Assembly: GCA_030544235.1 (NCBI GenBank)
Contig: JARUPU010000029.1
Coordinates: 1,860,001 to 1,924,000 of the forward strand
Source: Lepturacanthus savala
Taxonomy: Eukaryota > Chordata > Actinopteri > Scombriformes > Trichiuridae
Length of the DNA: 64,000 bases
Direction: 5' to 3'
The notes under the pieces were generated by a model. The model was not told the DNA's origin. It saw nothing but the letters and a program-made list of their open reading frames with translations, and made no database searches. Below, piece by piece: positions 57,957-64,000 of this stretch. How positions within the stretch are numbered: the first letter of the stretch is position 1; each line of letters begins with the position of its first letter. The position numbers and the translations under genes are program-made.

Positions 57957-60178
57957 TTACAAAGAAAATAATGGCACAATATATTGGCCTTTATCTCCAC
58001 CATATGAACTCTGTAGATCGAAGGGCTTATAAATCACAAGACCATCTGCTTTAACAACATCTTTGTGATCACTTTCAAATACTTTGTAAGAATGAAAATG
58101 TTCACTGAAATGATCAACGACAAGCCTTTTTCCAAAGAAGCAGATAATACTATCAACAACAATTATTTTTTCTATTCTGAGAAACACTGGCATTTCATGT
58201 TCAATCTGAGTGCAAATGATCAACCCTGGCCTATACTCTGTTCCACTGATTATCACCCAGTTAGTTGCATGGTTGTCCTGAGAGGCACGCTCCACATGCA
58301 AACCTTGAGCCAACTCGTTGCAAAAGTTTTCATTGTCCACATTAATACTTTTCATAGGTCCATACACAGTACATTTTGAAAGGGATGTCTCCCAAAGACA
58401 TGCAATCGACATCTGATGTTTTTTTGCAAGAGATTTGGTGTTTTTAAGAGTATTTTTGAAAATCCTGTGTTTTGCCTCAAATCTCATGCTCCACATATGT
58501 ATCAGGTTTTTATCAGGATACAGTTCTTTGAACAACTCATGGTGTTCTATTATCAAATGTTTAAGTAGTACAGTCATGCCAAGTGAAACAGATGGAGAAA
58601 AAAATAATGTTGATTATCTGTAGTAAAATTAAAAGCAAAAGACAGTTTTGGTTTCCTTCTGGCACAATGTCACCAAAAAGCAAAGGAGTATTTCGAACAA
58701 GACAAAGAGTCTGAATTGAATTGAGCCCAATATTATTGTCGCTACTGTCCAAGTTTATCCTTGTAGGCCGTTTTTTGCACTCCACATACCCATAGTCAAA
58801 GGCATAAATTCTGAACAGATCAGGTTTCGACAAAAAGTTTTCAGAGAGGTATTCAAACAGTAACTTCAGCTCATACTGAGCCACTCTTTCAAGAATGTCA
58901 TGCATAATATCCAAAGAAAAATTGTTACAAACATGAAAGAAATGTAGGCCATTCAGAGTCGAATCCTTTTTTAAACCAAACACGGATAACTTTTGTGGAT
59001 CTGACTGCAATTCACTGCAGTGCATTTCAAATACTTCTTTTCCACACAAGATTATTCTGGGGTCATCAAAACAAAAATGACGTCCACTGAACGATTCTGT
59101 GAATCCCAGAATTGTGTGCATCCCCAAGTTGTCCCAGTTACCTGACATACAGGGCCATAGATCTTTTCAACAGAAAAAGGCAAATGAAGGCCACAATTCT
59201 CAAGTGTTTTGATGTCATTAATCAGTGTCTCTAGAATAGGATCAAAGCCATATTTTTCTAAGTCTTCAGTGTGAAACAATGCAATCAAATGAATATTCAT
59301 CAGGGCAGAGCTAAACTTTGGTGGAAGATTTCTGAGGACAAAATACAGAGCACCTATTTTGTGAACACCACGTTTTGACCCAAGTGGGTTCGCAGTCTCA
59401 AAATCATCATAGAACAACTGGATTTGTAAAGAATTCTGGTGTTTAGAGAACAGCGGATGGGTCCTAAAATAATTTCCGTCACAAAAATCACTGTATACGT
59501 CAAGTTTTGATGAACGTGTTTCCTCAAGTAGTTTGCAAATATCAGAATTTCGGAACATGAATTTGATCATTTCCAAAATTGGGATGTAAACAAATGTATC
59601 ATTCACTGGGACCTAATCATAAGTATCTGTTTATTTCGTCTTGTATCATATCGAATTCCTAACATTTTTCTACTGGTTCCACAACACCCCATTTCTTGTT
59701 GAAATAATTTACTCTTTTGCTTTCAGTATTCAAGTACTCAAATGGGTTTTCAAAGGTTTCCAGATCTTTTACCAATGTTTCTCTCAAAGGATTATCTATA
59801 GGCACAGCAGACAGTACTTGCTGCTTAACCTGGGTGCATCCCACTACTAAGTTCTTCCACATCACCAACAACTGATGAAATGACACTATTTGCAACACCA
59901 TTTGCTTGTAGTTTAGCAATAATTGAAGGACAGATATTTTCTATGTTTTCTTTGTCTTTGACCTGATTCACTATCAAAGCATGGATATTCTGGGGTTTGC
60001 GTGATGTTTGTTCTAGCAACTTCTGAGATATCTTGCAGCATTTGGATATTAGTTTGACATGACTCTGGCCTTGCTGCATCTGCATTTTCACAAGAATTTT
60101 CCACATGTGAACTGATTAAATGTTTTTTGAAACCTGAATATGTTGAAAAGTGACACCTACAATGATCTTGAGTACAAA
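57957..60178 (-). pseudogene. C2H2 zinc-finger / MHDILEG transposase-like gene, right copy
   Basis: Same gene as 28,750-30,949. The right copy keeps a longer open block at 59,052-59,606 (FVYIPILEMIKFMFRNSDIC ... HTEDLEKYGFDPILETLIND), the core HFFHVCNNFSLDIMHDILER, the 66-bp stretch after RIYA encoding DYGYVECKKRPTRINLDSSD that is lost on the left, and the WSMRFEAKHRIFKN motif. It lacks the PKHHFMIHYPSCIRK segment that the left keeps. The core Gly of MHDILEG is Arg here. Frameshifts at about 59,900, 59,650 and 59,100 and an unresolved intron near 58,600 leave it non-functional. Confidence 0.6.
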
Positions 60179-60329
60179 CTAACTTAAACTTGGTGCTAGG
60201 ATAAAAACTGATTAAGTCTCAGATGAGAGATCAAGGACTGGCACGGAGTATGCACAGTTTGACAAATGAAGCACTTAAACATTTGTGTACTTTAGTTTAG
60301 GACTTAGCTCACAAACTCTGGGAGACTCA

Positions 60330-60600
60330 TTGGTTGTTTCTATGTCAATGTTGTAGACTGTTGTTTGCACAAAGGTGAAGAGCTGGCCCAGGTACTCCTC
60401 ATAAGACAGGTTGAGCACGTAATGGAATTAAAGAGTTCATCAAATCCACCCAATGAGCTAGTGACTTGGCAGGGGATGAGCTGTTGGTCCACAACAATGT
60501 AGAACGTGTCAATCGTGTTCTTGGTTCGATGCACAGCAAGGATGTATGGTTGTCTTCCATCCCTCTTCCAAAGGTGTTAATCCAGGCTGCAGCATGACTA
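60330..60600 (-). pseudogene. SAMD3-like gene, last exon D, right copy only
   Basis: Acceptor CTATTTTTTAG near 60,600, then DGRQPYILAVHRTKNTIDTF, YIVVDQQLIPCQ and SSLGGFDELFNS. The -QPYLLA-G---SI--F-IV-D---IPC----SL-AFDELFK block is the C-terminal signature of the fish SAMD3-like family as I remember it. A TAA in the leading part and a loss of similarity after FNS mark decay. This exon is absent from the left arm. Confidence 0.55.
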
Positions 60601-60694
60601 AAAAATAGAACATCAACACCTCACACCGATGTTTTGCCAGCTCAGCTCAGCTCAGCTGGGACTAAGTTGAGGTGTTTTTTTTGTGGGGGACAAG

Positions 60695-60696
<2 letters not shown>

Positions 60697-60740
<44 letters not shown>
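60697..60740 (+). repeat. (TG)n microsatellite
   Basis: About 21 TG units, counterpart of the (AC)n at 28,712-28,742. Confidence 0.95.
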
Positions 60741-60743
<3 letters not shown>

Positions 60744-60835
60744 GAGGGCAAGAGAGAGAAGACTTTCATTTCAGTGAATTTCAAATTGAGTTAATACATA
60801 TAAAATACTGTTTAGATAATAGAAGACATGCATAC

Positions 60836-60957
60836 CTTGTGAAAGTGCAACATTTTGTCCACTGCATCACTGGGACTTATCTTAGTCCTCTTCCATCCAG
60901 CTGTGGGTGGTAGGAGATGGAGAAGGAGCAGCAGAGAAGCCATGTCACTGTCCCACC
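60836..60957 (-). pseudogene. SAMD3-like gene, exon C, right copy
   Basis: 122 bp, same splice sites as 28,491-28,612. Encodes ASLLLLLHLLPPTAGWKRTK and ISPSDAVDKMLHFHK. Confidence 0.55.
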
Positions 60958-61069
60958 CTATCAGTAGGAAAATAAGATGGAGAAAAAAGCCCATTAGTAT
61001 CATGCAAGAATACCCCATTAACCAGCACTTGCAGTAAAGAATAAAAATCAAACATGTTCATTAGCTTAC

Positions 61070-61244
61070 TGTCATCATCGTTGTCTGTCTGTTTCTCAGC
61101 AGCTTTTAGAAGTCGGCACAGGTCAATTGACTGAGTAAGGTGTTTAGCCTCACTGATAATCTTGGACCTGAAAGTTGTGTCCCACTTCTCAAGCATCTTG
61201 GAGGCTGTTTCAGTTCCAAACAGTAGAACGAAGTCTTGATTCAG
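61070..61244 (-). pseudogene. SAMD3-like gene, exon B, right copy
   Basis: 175 bp, mirror of 28,204-28,378, with LNQDFVLLFGTETASKMLEK and intact splice sites. Confidence 0.55.
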
Positions 61245-61346
61245 CTGTTGATCATAGAATCATAAATGCACAAACATTTGAAAAAAATCAGCATATTGTA
61301 CTTAAATTCAAGAAACAAAATAGTAAACTCTAAATAAATAACTCAC

Positions 61347-61684
61347 CAGCCCTTTGACATCAAACATCAAAGTACCATGGAAATGTTTTAGAAACATCTG
61401 CCGTTCTTGCCGGTTTTGGCGAAACTGAAAGGTCATGTTCATTTTCTGAAACACACTTGCTTTATCATGGGGGTGATTCAGAAATGATGGCTTCCCTGCA
61501 TGCATCTTCATCAAGCTGCTCAGGTAAAGTGGCCAATCTTCGGCGCTTTGGTCCTTGTGCTTCAACCAATGCAGCTGTCTTGGCTGGTCTTTTTGCTGTA
61601 TACCTGGACATGGTCTTAAGGCGCCATGCTAAATATCCAGTGCCTTTCTCCCCATCATAGAAGTGCTCCTGTCGTAAAACATCA
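61347..61684 (-). pseudogene. SAMD3-like gene, exon A, right copy
   Basis: Carries the same ATTTCTGAATCACCCCCATGA frameshift as the left copy. After it the frame continues LNHPHDKASVFQKMNMTFQF and RQNRQERQMFLKHFHGTLMF, better preserved than on the left. The exon runs up to the TTAA, so the piggyBac insertion truncates the gene upstream. Confidence 0.55.
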
Positions 61685-62104
61685 TTAACCCTCCTGTTGC
61701 CACTGTGTTAAAAAACAAAAAGAAATCCCCTAAATGCTATTTTTTTTAACTTTAAATTTCATGACTTTTCCTAGATTGGCCCCAACAGTATAAAAAAAGA
61801 AATGTTTTTATTCACATTTCCATGTAAGCTGTACAAAAAAATTTACAAAGGTGGTCTTCGGGTCAAAATGACCCGTGAGGCAAATAGAGTTGAAATCAAG
61901 GTCACAGAGTTATTTACACACCACAGATTGCTGTGCCTTTGATCAGTCTCAGATTAACAGTAAACATGAACAAGACAGTAGAAGACATAAACAAGACAAG
62001 ATAGGTGGCATTCTCGCAGACGGCAGAGCTCTTTTTTGTGTATTTCAAGGGGTTATAAAGGTGCTGCCGGTGACAGGAACCCAAATTCCTTCTGTGCTGG
62101 CGCC

Positions 62105-63898
62105 ATGAGTGTTCGTTATGACGTTGAAGTTCTAGAGCTGATTTTTTCTGATGTCCAACAAGACAACTCTGATTCAGGAGAGGGAGTGGAGGATGTATCA
62201 GAAGAAGAAGATGGGGAGGAATATAACCCAGAGCATGATAAATCATCTTATGAACTTGGACAGCAGCTCCTGAAGAGGAAGATCACCATGGTTGGTACAG
62301 TTCGAAAGAACAAGCCTGAGCTCCTACCAGCACTGCTTTCATCAAAGGAGAGAGAGGTCTTCTCATCAAAGTTCGCCTTCATGGCCATGACCACTGTAGT
62401 TTCTTACCTCTCAAAGAAAAACAAGAATGTAGTTCTTATGAGCACACTGACATTAGTGATCGTGAACAGTCATCATCCTAGACTACAACTGCAACAAAGG
62501 AGGTGTGGACAATCTAGATAAGGTGATTGGAACATACAGCTGCAGAAGGATGACTGCCCGCTGGCCCCTGGTCATCTTCCACAACATCATTGATGTTTCC
62601 TCCTACAATGCCGTTGTGATTTGGAGAGAGATCAACCCGACCTGGATATCTCATAAGAAGAACAAGAGGAGGGTGTTCCTGGAGCAGCCAGGAAAGGCAC
62701 TTGTAACTCCATTCATTGAAAGAAGGAAGCATGTCCCCCGCACAGAAGCCTCAGCAGAAAGCTATTCAGAGTAGGGATGTCCCGATCCAGCTTTTTGCAC
62801 TTCCGATCCGATACCGATATTGTATTTGCCCATCCGAGCCGATACCGATACTGGTGGCCGATACCGAAATAGTCTATTAACTCAGCATCAGTACTCTGCT
62901 CTTGAGCATGTGTAAACTAAGGCTTTAAAAACAGTGCAAATAATATTGTTAACTATTTAAAAACAAAAATGCCCTCTACTCCCCAATCTCCTCCACACTT
63001 TTTGCTCCATCTCTATCTACACACTGCCTTCAACTGTTTGCCCTGACTGCAGTCCGAGCACTCGGGGGTGTGCAAGCTAAAAAATGTAATGGCGGTCTGG
63101 AGTGTTTTAAATAAAGTTTTTTCAAAGTGGGATTTTCAGAATAAAGACGTCTAAATAAACGTTTTTTTTGTCACATTGAATGGATATTCAACATCCTGTT
63201 ATACATCTTCTCTCTGTTTAGACATGCTGGTTTAACACTTTTTTTTTTTTTTTTTGGTGCGTTTTTTGGTCGTTATTCCTGCATCAGGTGACACACAGTC
63301 GAGTCCAGTCACCGGAGTCATGCTCACATTTCCGCAGAGAAGAAAAAGGAGAAGAAGTCAACATCCCATGTTAAAGAAAACAGTGTACTAAAGTCACATT
63401 AGTTACATTATCCGAGTGCTGGACCAATTCCAGTGTGCTCGTTTCAGTGTAATCTACGCTCTTTCGGTGTCTGTCTGTGCCGTTTGCCACGGAGCGACAA
63501 GTCTGAGTGCGTCTCTGGTTGCTATGCAACGCGAGGCGAGCTGAGCTAAACAAATGTGGGGAGACGCTAATGCTGGTGTGCTGGAAAATGCGGACCGGAT
63601 TTTAGCGAAACCACAGCAAAAAACTGGAATGGATTATCTGAATAGGTGCGCTGGAAAACCCTGACTTTTTTTTAACGGATCGGATTTTTTCCCGTGTGCC
63701 GCGCCGATACCGATACGCATATTTTTGCCAATATCGGTGGCTGATCCGATGCCGATATTGGATCGGGAAAAGCCTAATTCAGAGTGCAGGAGCTCCTGAT
63801 AAACCTGAGGATCCAGCTACCACAGCCACTTCCCCAGCTAGAGCAAGTAAGAGAAAGAGATGTCAGTTCTGTTTACAAAAAAGTTTTGTCAGATGGTA
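62105..63898 (+). pseudogene. piggyBac transposase, internally deleted and split
   Basis: Met at 62,105 begins an acidic N-terminus (SVRYDVEVLELIFSDVQQDN, then EEEDGEEY). This joins abruptly at HDKSSYELGQQLL to the second half of the DDE domain (KITMVGTVRKNKPE, LSKKNKNVVLMSTL). The first part of the catalytic core, with its first Asp, is missing. After a frameshift near 62,480 come the YNCNKGGVDNLDK block with the later catalytic Asp residues and RRMTARWPLVIFHNIIDVSS. The hAT element interrupts the sequence after ESYSE. Beyond it, at 63,785 onward, the C-terminal tail with the start of a Cys-rich motif (KRKRCQFC) resumes. It cannot make an active transposase. Confidence 0.8.
62772..63776. mobile_element. 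hAT-type non-autonomous element inside piggyBac
   Basis: Terminal inverted repeats TAGGGATGTCCCGATCCA and, inverted, TAGGCTTTTCCCGATCCAA. Perfect 8-bp target duplication ATTCAGAG at 62,764-62,771 and 63,777-63,784. Subterminal CCGATACCGATA motifs occur at both ends. The internal part at 63,362-63,558 matches the interior of the unrelated-ended MITEs at 33,616-34,400 and 54,100-54,881. A T run occurs at 63,238-63,256. Confidence 0.92.
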
Positions 63899-64000
63899 GT
63901 TCATGTGAAGTATCCAATAAACTACATTTATACTGTTTTAAAAGAGAGCATTTCACTCATTAGATGTCATTCTGCGTCCTAATGACAAATATTATGACAG

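Larger units (their letters stand above)
46912..62050 (-). repeat. right arm of giant inverted repeat
   Basis: Inverted copy of 27,309-40,955, about 1.5 kb longer. The extra length comes mainly from sequence the left arm has lost (about 515 bp at 60,178-60,692 and about 420 bp at 55,582-56,002) and from minisatellite expansion at 48,700-49,330. The inner end abuts a copy of the satellite flank. The outer end continues into the rest of a piggyBac element that the left arm lacks. Confidence 0.95.
61685..64000 (+). mobile_element. piggyBac element, right, extending past the window
   Basis: TTAA at 61,685-61,688, then CCCTCCTGTTGCCACTGTG and a GGGTCAAAATGACCC dyad at 61,859-61,873. A transposase remnant follows at 62,105-63,898. 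The far end is not in the window. It contains a nested hAT element at 62,772-63,776. Confidence 0.85.

Noticed and set aside
27309..62050. The palindrome as one giant autonomous transposon
   Set aside because: The outer ends are not matching transposon termini: the left edge cuts through a piggyBac element and the right edge continues into it, and no target duplication flanks the whole. An inverted duplication of nested elements explains it better.
1..64000. tRNA, rRNA or other RNA genes
   Set aside because: No cloverleaf with A/B boxes, no 5S or rDNA-like sequence and no snRNA signature was seen by eye; covariance-model searches were not possible.

Overview
The window looks like repeat-rich chromosomal DNA of a teleost fish. 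The reasons are the spliced gene remnants, AC/GT microsatellites, L1-type LINEs, hAT non-autonomous elements, piggyBac ends of the TTAA-CCCTCC type next to GGGTCA/TGACCC dyads, a Helitron-type remnant with a tegument-protease-like ORF, and a P2RX7-ballast-like gene of a kind common in fish. I see no intact conventional host gene. Almost everything is satellite or transposon, in various stages of decay.

Layout. (1) 1-21,386 is a continuous 189-bp satellite array, about 113 units. Units run on the minus strand up to 12,304 and on the plus strand from 12,305; the last few units are diverged. The unit is exactly 63 codons long and keeps one frame open through most units. (2) 21,387-23,295 is a coding-like flank of the satellite, a degraded LINE reverse transcriptase tail and featureless DNA. 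(3) 23,296-27,308 is a minus-strand Helitron-like remnant: SGNH-like fragment, duplicated proline-rich exons, tegument-protease-like exon, basic repeats and a broken helicase. The Rep part is missing. (4) 27,309-62,050 is a giant imperfect palindrome, with a left arm at 27,309-40,955, a right arm at 46,912-62,050 and a loop of about 6 kb. From outside to inside each arm carries a piggyBac end at a TTAA, a decayed SAMD3-like gene, a decayed C2H2/MHDILEG transposase-like gene, CACTA/EnSpm-like subterminal repeats interrupted by a nearly full-length L1 (itself interrupted by a hAT MITE), a repeat with a 37-bp minisatellite, and a small P2RX7-ballast-like gene. (5) The loop holds exon 1 of the P2RX7-like gene, MITE fragments, a retrovirus-like gag-pro remnant, a TA microsatellite, and a second copy of the diverged satellite edge with its flank. 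(6) 62,051-64,000 continues the right-hand piggyBac element, whose transposase is internally deleted and split by a hAT element.

How the parts relate. The two arms share old damage: an RT active-site codon loss in the L1 and a frameshift in the SAMD3-like gene. They also carry private damage: deletions of the endonuclease, of the last SAMD3-like exon and of parts of the transposase, plus a LINE-tail insertion and a minisatellite expansion. The nested transposons were therefore assembled first, the inverted duplication came later, and the arms have decayed separately since. The inner end of the right arm joins a copy of the satellite flank, which ties the duplication to the satellite edge. All family names come from recognising motifs by eye; no database search was run.
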